Source: a virus. Taken from it: a stretch of 20,773 nucleotides of DNA. The notes under the pieces are model-generated. The model worked only from the letters and a program-made list of their open reading frames with translations, ran no database searches and was not told the origin of the DNA. Shown piece by piece: positions 1 to 7,030 of this stretch (the first letter of the stretch is position 1; the number at the start of each line of letters is the position of its first letter). The translations under genes and the position numbers were made by a program. The stretch is taken from the IMG/VR virus record IMGVR_UViG_3300034172_000006, positions 1 to 20,773 of that record, one strand, 5' to 3'.

Positions 1-1962
1 ATAATTGCCAGGGCCACTAAGAGACTGCTGCAGTGGACAGCTAATGAGGAAGCAGTTGCCAAATCGCTGCGTGATCACGCTGCCGGCGGCGACCTGACCA
101 TCGGAGCTTCGGCGGCTGTCGTGACCACCAGGTCAGGCAACACAGCGCGTCTCTTCAAGAAACGACACGTCCACGTGCTTCGCAACTCTGCCGAGTTTTC
201 GACGATTGTTCGCTCGGCCATTGACATTTACCGGAATTGCATTGCTCAGGCTAAATGGCAGATTGTTCCGCACGATCCTAAGCGCCCAATTAATGAGCGA
301 GTGCGAGACGAAATCACAGATTTGTTGCAAGCGCCGAATCCCGCTGGCGAGTCATACAGCGTAATGATAGAGAAGTTCGTCGAGGACTATCTCGTCATCG
401 GCCACGGCGCGCTGGAAAAGGCCATCCATCGAGACCTCACTCCATATTTGATTCTTCCGCTCGATGCTGCCCGCATCGCCCTCTCTCAGGGTTGGGACGG
501 AACTGACCCGGAGATGCCTCGCTACGCTGAATTGACGGAGTCAGGGATGATTAAGAGATGGATTCCCGACCCGATGGCGATGGTTCTCGTTAACCGCCCG
601 CGCTCGTATGACTCCCTGGGACTTTCCCATGTCGAGGCGCTGGACATCGCTGTGCGGGCGCTGCTTGAAGGTGATGACACTTTCTTACAACAGATGATTG
701 ACCGCACGCCAGGCGGGGTGTTTGACCTGGGCGAAGGGGTAACACAACCACAGGTAGACCAGTTCAGGCAGGAGATTCAGGCGCTACGCAAAGCGTTCGC
801 GGTAATGGGCGGCAGCAAGAATCCGAAGTTCCATAAGTTCGATGCTTCCGAGCGCGACGTGCGCGCGCTCGATAAACTCCTCTACTTCAAACGCCAGGTT
901 GCCGGCATCTTCCAATTGCCAATGGCTGTGCTCGGCGAGTTGGTGGACGCTTCTCGTGCCAATACCGATGCCATGCTGGAGAACTCGGATAAGGGGCCGG
1001 GCGCGCTCCTCTGGCGCATCTGCGAAATGCTGAACGCTCAGGTCGTTCTCAAGTGGGGGGCATATAAAGAGCACAACTGCGTGATCGATTTCCCGATCAT
1101 GTCGCGCAAAGATGAAAAGCAGCAGGCCGACGTGAGCAAGACCCAGACAGCCGGGCTCCCCTGGGTGACTATCAACCAGGCCGCACGCGATGCGGGAAAG
1201 CCTACCTTCGACCTGCCGATTGCGGATGAGCTTTTAATCGCTGTCGGCAAAACTGGATATATCCCTTTGTCGGTACTGAACGCACAATACTATGACGGCC
1301 AGAAATTGAGAGAAGTGGACAGCCCGGGCGCGAAGGGAAAAATAAAGGATGAATCTTCTCAGCCGGCTAAAGCCTTAAAAGCTGTTCTGCCTTTTGAGCA
1401 TCTTCGTAAATCTGCACATAAGTTCAGCACGACGCAGGTTGATCTTAGAGACGAACTGGCCGAGCAGCTCTTAGAGTTTGCCGCCGGAATCCCGGATGAG
1501 GATTTGTCTGAAGACGGTCGCGAAGATAAGCCGCATGTCACAATTAAGTACGGTCTGCACACCAACAACCCGGACGACGTGCGCGAGGTTCTCAAGGGTG
1601 AAAAGCCTGTTACGGTGCGGTTCGGCGAGACCTCCATTTTCGAGGCAGACGGTTATGACGTAATCATCGTCGAGGTCAAGAGTCGTGACTTGGCTCGGTT
1701 GAACAAAAAGCTTTCAGAGGCGCTGGAGCATACTGACACGCATGATAAGTACATTCCCCATGCGACCATCGCCTATGTCAAATCCGGCAAAGGTGCCCTG
1801 TACGCAGGCGATGATTTTCTCTCAGGCTCTAAAGTAACTATTGATCGCGTAGTTTTCTCCTCAAAATCGAAGAAGCGAACGGTCATCGAGTTGACGGGCA
1901 CGGAAGCGAAATGCTTATCGAAAACTGAATTTGCTGCTCCGCTCGAGGAGTTACACATTTAA
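1..1962 (+). CDS. HK97-type portal protein with C-terminal 2H phosphoesterase domain (5' end cut by window)
   Basis: The portal forms the twelve-subunit ring at the capsid vertex through which DNA is packaged and ejected. The frame is open from base 1 through the GTG at 121 with no stop, so the gene almost certainly starts outside the window and 121 is not the true start. Counting from 121, residues 1 to about 400 read as an HK97-family portal: the AKWQIVPHD region, the long helical part with LLYFKRQVAGIFQLP, then the ANTDAMLENSDKG segment. A lysine-rich linker follows (about 405-425). The C-terminal part (about 430-600) carries two HxT motifs of the 2H phosphoesterase superfamily: HVT (His codon 1534-1536, residue 472) and HAT (His codon 1759-1761, residue 547), spaced about 75 residues apart as in that fold. 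2H enzymes act on 2',3'-cyclic or 2'-5' phosphodiester bonds; the substrate here is unknown. The next gene is the prohead protease, as expected. The portal call is firm; the 2H call is strong from the motifs. Confidence 0.88.
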   Translation: MIARATKRLLQWTANEEAVAKSLRDHAAGGDLTIGASAAVVTTRSGNTARLFKKRHVHVLRNSAEFSTIVRSAIDIYRNCIAQAKWQIVPHDPKRPINERVRDEITDLLQAPNPAGESYSVMIEKFVEDYLVIGHGALEKAIHRDLTPYLILPLDAARIALSQGWDGTDPEMPRYAELTESGMIKRWIPDPMAMVLVNRPRSYDSLGLSHVEALDIAVRALLEGDDTFLQQMIDRTPGGVFDLGEGVTQPQVDQFRQEIQALRKAFAVMGGSKNPKFHKFDASERDVRALDKLLYFKRQVAGIFQLPMAVLGELVDASRANTDAMLENSDKGPGALLWRICEMLNAQVVLKWGAYKEHNCVIDFPIMSRKDEKQQADVSKTQTAGLPWVTINQAARDAGKPTFDLPIADELLIAVGKTGYIPLSVLNAQYYDGQKLREVDSPGAKGKIKDESSQPAKALKAVLPFEHLRKSAHKFSTTQVDLRDELAEQLLEFAAGIPDEDLSEDGREDKPHVTIKYGLHTNNPDDVREVLKGEKPVTVRFGETSIFEADGYDVIIVEVKSRDLARLNKKLSEALEHTDTHDKYIPHATIAYVKSGKGALYAGDDFLSGSKVTIDRVVFSSKSKKRTVIELTGTEAKCLSKTEFAAPLEELHI

Positions 1963-2187
1963 GACAGCAGGTCAAACATTGTAATTCCCCCTTTCAATCC
2001 CGCCGTTAGCGAGGGGTGAAGCGAAAACTTCACCCCTCCCGCCTCTTAACATTTGCACTTCCGCCGTTAGAAAAATTCCGCGTGTTAGTTTCTCTCACGT
2101 TGCTGCTATGGGCCGCGACGAGCGACGGCAAGGTGGAAGTCCAACAAGAGATCGTGGCGGTCGCGGCGGCCCACCCAACACAATTTG
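1963..2187 (+). other. Intergenic stretch between portal and protease, with a perfect hairpin and a short direct repeat
   Basis: This is the longest non-coding stretch in the window. It holds the 11-bp hairpin at 2011-2038, two copies of CCGCCGTTAG (2000-2009 and 2061-2070), and a weaker long-range pairing of GGGCC+GCGAC (2110-2119) with GTCGC+GGCCC (2160-2172, with a 3-nt bulge) just before the protease start. A weak frame of 83 codons (2016-2267) crosses the hairpin and runs into the protease in another frame. It has no domain signature and I do not call it a gene. I see no clear -35/-10 promoter. Confidence 0.5.
2011..2038 (+). terminator. Perfect 11-bp stem-loop after the portal gene
   Basis: The arms GAGGGGTGAAG (2011-2021) and CTTCACCCCTC (2028-2038) are exact reverse complements around the 6-nt loop CGAAAA. 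It lies about 50 bases after the portal stop. No run of T follows, so it is not a canonical intrinsic terminator. It could be an attenuator, an mRNA-processing or stability stem, or a terminator of a host that does not need a U-tract. Confidence 0.45.
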
Positions 2188-3633
2188 ATGAGCGAAGAAT
2201 CGAACGAGACAAACCCTGGCGAAGAGCATATGTCTTCCGGTATCCCGCGCTGGACGCCGGACTTTGACGTTAAGCGGCTCGACATCCAGACCGTACTCCG
2301 TGAGGCGATGGCGCAGAAAAAGAGCGCCTATAAAGTCCTCAAGGCCGCAGGCTACCCGGTCGCCAAGTTCATGTCGAACGAAGTGCTGGAGTTCAAAGCT
2401 GCGGCTGACGGGTCTGAACTCGCTACCGTCACAGTCACAGCTTCGAGCGATGCAACAGACCTCTCTGGTGATGAATTTGGCGAATCAGCGATTAATCAGA
2501 TGGAAGCTGCTGTCCGTGGCATGTCCGTCTTCCTTAATCACAGCTACAACCTCCCGGAAGACCTCTTCGGTACGGTAGAAGACGCGCACCTGGTGAGACG
2601 CACGGTCACAAACAATGTGACCGGTGAAACGCGGGAAATCCTCTGTCTCGATCTGGACATCCGCCCGGTCACCGAAGAGGAGAATCCGCGGGGCGTGCGA
2701 GTCTACAACATGATTCGCAAGGGCAAGCGCAAGCTCGGCAGCTCTGTGACTGTACTCGTTCTGAAGACGAAAAACCTCTCCAACGGCAGGCGACAAATCA
2801 CCGACGTTTTGATTCTCGAAGACTCCATCGTCGGCATCCCCTGTAACCAGACGGCATGGGCGCATACCGCCAAATCAATCGAGGTGAGTGAAACATCAAT
2901 GTCCACTACTAACAATGACACCGTTGCTGCTGACAATGCTTCACAAACCCCCGTTGAAGAGGCCCTAACTGCTTTGATCGAAGCGGATGAGGCCAATGCA
3001 AAAGGCATGTTCGCCGATGCGCTAACCGAGCGACAGTCATCCATTTATCTCGTTTGGGACGTTTTTTGGACTTGCTTTTACAAACTCCAGCGTGCTGCTG
3101 AGTCCGGCGAGGAAATGGGCTTTGATGCCAATACTGCCGCCGAGTCTCTCGTTAATGAAACCGCCGCTGCTTTGCTCTCAGCTGTTCAGTCGGCACTCGC
3201 TGATCCTGATTTGACTAATGGCTGGGAGATGTACGCGGCTCAGCTTGAAACGCTGTCGGGCGTGATTCAGAAATCCGGCGCACGGAACTCGAAGCTCGAC
3301 CAGACGACGATCGAGAAGATTCATGCGTTGAGCCTTGAACTCGGCGCGAAGTGTGAAACGAAGGAGGCCGACGGCGGTGACGCAGCTCAGAAACAAGCGT
3401 CAGTCACTTCCGCCGCCCTCGCCGACGCGACCAGCAAAGCGGCCACGCTGGAAGCCGAGAAGCAAACACTCATCGAGGAGAAGGCCGCCCTCCAAACGCA
3501 GTTAAGCGAAACGCAGGAAGAACAGGGAATTCTGGAAGCTACCTGTATCGGCATGTTGGCAGTGCTGAAGGCTTATAGCCGTGAGCGTCTGCCGCGCGCC
3601 GGACATACGGGCAGCGTCAGTCACTCCCGCTGA
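2188..3633 (+). CDS. Prohead serine protease (HK97-type, S78-like) with scaffold-like C-terminal extension
   Basis: The capsid maturation protease cleaves the capsid pro-domain, and probably itself, inside the prohead. With the ATG at 2188 the protein is 481 residues. The protease core spans about residues 55-230: candidate catalytic His118 lies in FLNHSYN, Ser185/Ser186 in KLGSSVTV, and an acidic residue at Glu211/Asp212 in LEDSIVGIPCN, which matches the family pattern of a glutamate before the PAN-like turn. The remaining 250 residues are alanine- and glutamate-rich, with a likely coiled coil at about 412-451. This looks like a scaffolding domain fused to the protease, and no separate scaffold gene is present. 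The start is uncertain: no clear Shine-Dalgarno precedes 2188, TTG at 2185 is also in frame, and ATG at 2230 has only a weak GAAGAG upstream. Position between portal and capsid genes fits. Confidence 0.85.
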   Translation: MSEESNETNPGEEHMSSGIPRWTPDFDVKRLDIQTVLREAMAQKKSAYKVLKAAGYPVAKFMSNEVLEFKAAADGSELATVTVTASSDATDLSGDEFGESAINQMEAAVRGMSVFLNHSYNLPEDLFGTVEDAHLVRRTVTNNVTGETREILCLDLDIRPVTEEENPRGVRVYNMIRKGKRKLGSSVTVLVLKTKNLSNGRRQITDVLILEDSIVGIPCNQTAWAHTAKSIEVSETSMSTTNNDTVAADNASQTPVEEALTALIEADEANAKGMFADALTERQSSIYLVWDVFWTCFYKLQRAAESGEEMGFDANTAAESLVNETAAALLSAVQSALADPDLTNGWEMYAAQLETLSGVIQKSGARNSKLDQTTIEKIHALSLELGAKCETKEADGGDAAQKQASVTSAALADATSKAATLEAEKQTLIEEKAALQTQLSETQEEQGILEATCIGMLAVLKAYSRERLPRAGHTGSVSHSR

Positions 3634-3690
3634 TGGCTCCTGCCACATTAGGAAAGTAACCACAGCAAACGAAAGGACTGACCAGAAATC

Positions 3691-5151
3691 ATGAAAGCCG
3701 AAGATATTCGCAAAGAGTTTGAGGGCCTGATGGCCCGGATGGCTGGTGGCGACGCTGCCTCTGCCGCCGCCAGCACAGACACCACAAATGGAGCGCCGCC
3801 CGTTGAATCCAAATCCGCAGAGGTGCTTGAGGCCGAAGCGAAGGAAGCGCGCATTGGCGGGAACGCATTGGCTAAGTCGCTGCACACGGTCGCGCGGGTC
3901 AATAAAGAATTCCGCCACCTCGACGCCGATAAGGTGCTCGATGACCCGCGCGGGTACTTGCGCCGCAAGCAGGCAGGCTCCGACCAGTACGTCGTCTCTG
4001 ACGCCGACCTGGAGACGATGATCCAGACGGTGCTCTCGCAGAAGGCTGCCGAGCAAGAAGGTATCGCGGACGACCGCGTGCGCGGCAAGCTGATTGACGC
4101 GGCCAGCAAGGGGATGTTTGGCGGGCAGAGTGGCCTTCTCGTGAAAGCACTCGACACAGCCAGTGGCGCGGCGTTGATTCGCACCGACGTTGAGCCGTTG
4201 CTGTACGAAGCCTACCTGCGCGAGTTCCCTGCTGCCGAGCAGATCGGTAGCGTCAAGGCTAACGGTCTCGTTCACAATTATGACGTTCGCACCGCCATCC
4301 CGCAGGCCGTCACGCTCAACAACATCGGCGATTTCGGGGCCGCGTTCACGAACAGCACCTTCGTTCGGAACACCAATTCGAACATCGCCATCATCGCGTC
4401 TCCGGTCGCTATCGGCCTGAAGCTCGCGCTCGCCGTCGAGCAGTCCGGGATGACCAGCTTCAAGCTGGAGGGCAACGACAATCTCGAAGTGATAGGCGCG
4501 ATGACGGCTATCGCCCGCAAGAACCAGTCGCTGGTATTGCAGGGCAACTTCTCGACCGCAGGGGGCACGCTCGATACCGAAGACGGGTTGTACGATAACA
4601 AGGCGTTCGATGGCCTACGCACCATCCTGAAGGGCGCGGGAACCTCCATCACGAAGGGCGGCGGGGATACCTTCCGCAGCCTGTTGAACCGTGCCGGCGC
4701 GCAGATTCGCAATAGCGGCGGCAGCGAGCGCAACATGATCATCCTGTGCTCGTCAGGCGCTGAGATCGCCATCAACGACGAGTTCTTCGCCACCTTCTAT
4801 CGCATCAACGACACGGCCCCTGCGGGCGGCGTTGACACTGTTCCGGCTGCAAACGGTATCCGCACCGTCGGCAAGTACCTGTCAAAAATTGTTTCGGTTC
4901 CGTCGGACGCGCAGGACGCGGGCGTCGGTCACTACACCTTCGGCGGCAACCCGACCGAAGACATGTATGTCTCGGACGCGAACGGTATGAAGTTGGCGTA
5001 CCTCGGCAGCCCCAGCCCGACGATGCTGGAATTGCCGATGGGTTACAACAACCAGCTTTCGCGGGTGTTCGTGCCCTTCCTGATGAACGGCCTGGTCGTT
5101 CACATCGCAGGCTTCCATCGGAAGATTCGCATTGCCAAGCAGACCGTGTAA
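3691..5151 (+). CDS. Major capsid protein (HK97 fold)
   Basis: This is the main shell protein of the head. It has 486 residues, longer than the mature HK97 core. The first 130-160 residues are polar, alanine- and charge-rich, and look like a scaffolding delta/pro-domain to be removed by the upstream protease. The conserved body begins near the DTASGAALIRTDVEPLLYEA segment (about residue 155), the usual entry to the HK97-fold N-arm. It continues through NNIGDFGAAFTNSTF, the E-loop-like region and a C-terminal part ending near LVVHIAGFHRK. The start is ATG 3691, with GAAAGGA at 3671-3677 at a rather long spacing. A strong GC stem-loop follows the stop. The call rests on position (protease before, adaptor after), size and general sequence character. 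The cleavage site cannot be fixed by eye. Confidence 0.85.
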   Translation: MKAEDIRKEFEGLMARMAGGDAASAAASTDTTNGAPPVESKSAEVLEAEAKEARIGGNALAKSLHTVARVNKEFRHLDADKVLDDPRGYLRRKQAGSDQYVVSDADLETMIQTVLSQKAAEQEGIADDRVRGKLIDAASKGMFGGQSGLLVKALDTASGAALIRTDVEPLLYEAYLREFPAAEQIGSVKANGLVHNYDVRTAIPQAVTLNNIGDFGAAFTNSTFVRNTNSNIAIIASPVAIGLKLALAVEQSGMTSFKLEGNDNLEVIGAMTAIARKNQSLVLQGNFSTAGGTLDTEDGLYDNKAFDGLRTILKGAGTSITKGGGDTFRSLLNRAGAQIRNSGGSERNMIILCSSGAEIAINDEFFATFYRINDTAPAGGVDTVPAANGIRTVGKYLSKIVSVPSDAQDAGVGHYTFGGNPTEDMYVSDANGMKLAYLGSPSPTMLELPMGYNNQLSRVFVPFLMNGLVVHIAGFHRKIRIAKQTV

Positions 5152-5190
5152 GCGGTCAGCATTGAGACAACAAAGTCAGAGCCGTCAACC

Positions 5191-5215
5191 GGGGCGGGCT
5201 ATCAAGGCCCGCCCC
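5191..5215 (+). terminator. GC-rich 9-bp stem-loop after the capsid gene
   Basis: The arms GGGGCGGGC (5191-5199) and GCCCGCCCC (5207-5215) are exact reverse complements around a 7-nt loop, about 40 bases after the capsid stop and 35 before the next start. There is no T-run after it. A strong stem right after a highly expressed capsid gene could be a partial terminator or a 3'-end stabiliser that sets capsid expression above the genes that follow. Confidence 0.5.
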
Positions 5216-5250
5216 CAACATGAACTCAAAATCCTTATCTCGGAGGCAAC

Positions 5251-5478
5251 ATGTCAGAAGAAACGAAAACGCCCCCCCAGGTTAAACAGGGAGCAGTCAC
5301 TCCCAGGAGTTTACGCGTCGAGGGCTTCCGCGGCGCTTACCTGGATACACGCTTTAATGATCAGGGCCTCAGTGAAGGCCCGGTTTCAAGCGCGACCGAA
5401 AAGGCGCTGCGCGAGCAGTTCCCAGGTGCCAAGATCGAAGCCGTTCGTGAGAAGAGTGGGCCGGAAGAGACGAAGTAA
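5251..5478 (+). CDS. Small unknown head-module protein (75 aa)
   Basis: I do not recognise this protein. It is short, soluble and charged, with no signal peptide or membrane segment. A central GFRGAYLDTRFNDQG stretch looks structured, followed by a likely helix (SSATEKALREQF) and a polar tail. Translation looks real: GGAGG at 5242-5246 sits just upstream of ATG 5251, and the gene ends in tandem stops (TAATAA). It is the first gene after the capsid stem-loop and lies 17 bases before the adaptor gene. Small genes in this place are often capsid decoration or head-completion proteins, but that is only an inference from position. Confidence 0.75.
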   Translation: MSEETKTPPQVKQGAVTPRSLRVEGFRGAYLDTRFNDQGLSEGPVSSATEKALREQFPGAKIEAVREKSGPEETK

Positions 5479-5495
5479 TAAGAAGCGGAGGGGCG

Positions 5496-6158
5496 ATGCC
5501 GTTAGAGGCCGACAACATTCTCGGCGTGTGCTACCTCGCACCTGAGGAATTCCTTTCACGGGCGCGCCTCTTCGGTGCCGGGATGAGTATCAACGGGTTG
5601 AATGCCGAGGGCGTTAAGCCGGTGCTGGCAATGGCCTCGCGCGCCATTGACGCACACTGCGGTCGCAGCTTTACCCCCGATGCCATCACGGAAAATCACA
5701 GGTGGAACGGCGCAACGCGGCGCATCTCGGTCAACCAGCCACCGGTGATGACGCTCTCAACGTACCGGCTAAGAACTGCGCCCTCTCAAGTACAGAGCTT
5801 CAATGTCGCGGACGTGCTGATCAACAACCAGGAGAATTATCTGGAATTAGCCACCTTGGCGGCAGCCGTAGGGATGACCGGTGACTTACTCGGTCTTGGT
5901 CTTTGCGAAGCACAAGTCGAGGTCACCTACCTGAGCTACCAGGCGATTCCGCAGGCGGTTGCCGCAGCATGCGGCTTTACCGCGGCGAAGATGGCCAATA
6001 TGGGTTATGTCAGCGCTCAGGTACCGGATGGCTTCCAGAAAATCAGTCTCGGCGGATTCAACGCCACGCGCGCGGGGTTGGGTGCCGGTGACGCTCTGGA
6101 AATCCCTCCCATGGCACAACAACTATTGAGCGCCTACAGGCGGATCGCACTCGGGTGA
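5496..6158 (+). CDS. Head-tail adaptor (gp6-like connector)
   Basis: The protein is 220 residues and should form the first ring docked under the portal. The N-terminal half is mostly helical and includes the pattern VKPVLAMASRAIDAHCGRSF, which matches the 'helix, then cysteine/glycine-arginine-phenylalanine' signature of gp6-like connectors. A beta-rich middle follows (WNGATRRISVNQPPVMTLS, the usual place for the family's strand pair). The C-terminal helices (about 150-220) start with YQAIPQAVAAACGF. It is longer than HK97 gp6 (about 110 residues) and closer to the size of the larger adaptors of GTA-like phages. GGAGG at 5487-5491 precedes ATG 5496. It is followed after 3 bases by the head-closure gene. 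Confidence 0.8.
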   Translation: MPLEADNILGVCYLAPEEFLSRARLFGAGMSINGLNAEGVKPVLAMASRAIDAHCGRSFTPDAITENHRWNGATRRISVNQPPVMTLSTYRLRTAPSQVQSFNVADVLINNQENYLELATLAAAVGMTGDLLGLGLCEAQVEVTYLSYQAIPQAVAAACGFTAAKMANMGYVSAQVPDGFQKISLGGFNATRAGLGAGDALEIPPMAQQLLSAYRRIALG

Positions 6159-6161
6159 GAG

Positions 6162-6563
6162 ATGAGCTTCGGACCGCTCTTTGAATCAATGGGCCAGATG
6201 GCCACCGCGATACTTGAGGAGTGTCCGGATAGATGCGTCGTGATGGCGCGCTCTCAGTCCGTGGATACTCGAGGCGGCAAGAGGGATCAATGGGCGGCAC
6301 CACGCACACCCGACTATGACTTGCCGTGTACTTATGACCTGTCGAGCGGTCACAGATTTCAAGCAGCTGATCGCGAGCAGGCAATAACCGTGATGAAAGC
6401 GTGGGTGCCGGCAATGTACAGGGGCGCAGTAGTAGTCGTGATTGCAGGTGACAGGCTGGTGATTCGTGCGCGCCCTCCCCTTCCCGTTCTCACCTGGCAG
6501 ATTGAATTCGTCGGGCGGCGTGAAGGCGTTCAAATCGAACTGCTCTGCACGGAGGTCAACTAA
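6162..6563 (+). CDS. Head-closure / head-tail joining protein
   Basis: The protein is 133 residues and probably the stopper ring that sits between the adaptor and the tail and holds DNA in. The sequence is mostly beta: SVDTRGGKRDQWAAP, then PCTYDLSSGHRFQAADREQA, then GDRLVIRARPPLPVLTWQIEFVGRREG. The order 'basic loop, glycine, W, central hairpin, then a final strand pair with GDRL' is typical of the SPP1 gp16 / HK97 gp7-like joining proteins. Start ATG 6162 lies 3 bases after the adaptor stop and the gene ends by overlapping the next start (TAATG), so the three proteins are translationally coupled. The call is by general pattern and position. Confidence 0.72.
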   Translation: MSFGPLFESMGQMATAILEECPDRCVVMARSQSVDTRGGKRDQWAAPRTPDYDLPCTYDLSSGHRFQAADREQAITVMKAWVPAMYRGAVVVVIAGDRLVIRARPPLPVLTWQIEFVGRREGVQIELLCTEVN

Positions 6564-7018
6564 TGGCCTGGGAGTTCGACGCAGTTGAACAGTTAATCAA
6601 GTCGCGAACGGCGACCGACGAAGGTCTTATCGCGCTTCTCGACGACGGTGACCCGCTCGGCTTTGTCTTCAATCTGGAAGCGCCCGCCGGACACCGTAAA
6701 ACTTGCATCGTCTTTTCGATGCTGCCCGGTGAAGACACGCCGGGGCAAGGGCGAGTTAGGCTCAGGGCCAAGCCCCGCTATCAATTGAAGGTTTATACAC
6801 TCGGTCCTCCGGACGACACGAGTGAGCAGGCCGTGAACCTGCTTGATGATCTCTGGCAAAAAGCACGCCGCCTGACAACCGCAGATGGCCTTTGGCGCGT
6901 CGCGTCGCGCCGCATTGCACCGCTCTCAGGCAAAGAACGTGGAGCGGCCGAGAGTGATCTTTTTTATTACCGCGGCGGAATCTTCCAATTCTGGATTTCG
7001 CCCGCCGTGCTTGGATGA
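6563..7018 (+). CDS. Tail terminator / tail completion protein
   Basis: The protein is 151 residues and likely the ring that caps the tail tube and joins it to the head. It starts with a helix (AVEQLIKSRTATDEGLIALL), then strands (CIVFSMLPGED, YQLKVYTLG), a helix (TSEQAVNLLDDLWQKARR) and closing strands (WRVASRRIAPLSG, FYYRGGIFQFWIS). The alternation of strand, helix and closing strands is that of the lambda gpU / SPP1 gp17 family. ATG 6563 overlaps the previous stop by one base and GGAGGT at 6551-6556 precedes it. The gene lies directly before the tail tube gene, as expected. Confidence 0.7.
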   Translation: MAWEFDAVEQLIKSRTATDEGLIALLDDGDPLGFVFNLEAPAGHRKTCIVFSMLPGEDTPGQGRVRLRAKPRYQLKVYTLGPPDDTSEQAVNLLDDLWQKARRLTTADGLWRVASRRIAPLSGKERGAAESDLFYYRGGIFQFWISPAVLG

Positions 7019-7030
7019 GGTGAAAAAATT

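Noticed and set aside
2016-2267. 83-codon frame from a GTG across the portal-protease gap
   Set aside because: It starts inside the hairpin, runs into the protease gene in another frame, has no clear ribosome site and no recognisable domain.
3616-3682. Inverted repeat GTCAGTC / GACTGAC around the protease-capsid gap
   Set aside because: Only 7 bp with a loop of more than 50 bases, likely chance.
3502-4275. Long minus-strand frames across the protease, capsid and other genes (such as 257 residues here and 171 residues at 4278-4793)
   Set aside because: They are antisense shadows of strongly supported + strand genes in GC-rich DNA, with no ribosome sites or recognisable domains.
5132-5545. 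137-codon + frame across the capsid end and the 75-residue gene
   Set aside because: It crosses the capsid stop, a stem-loop and two real genes in another frame and is basic, low-information sequence typical of shadow frames.
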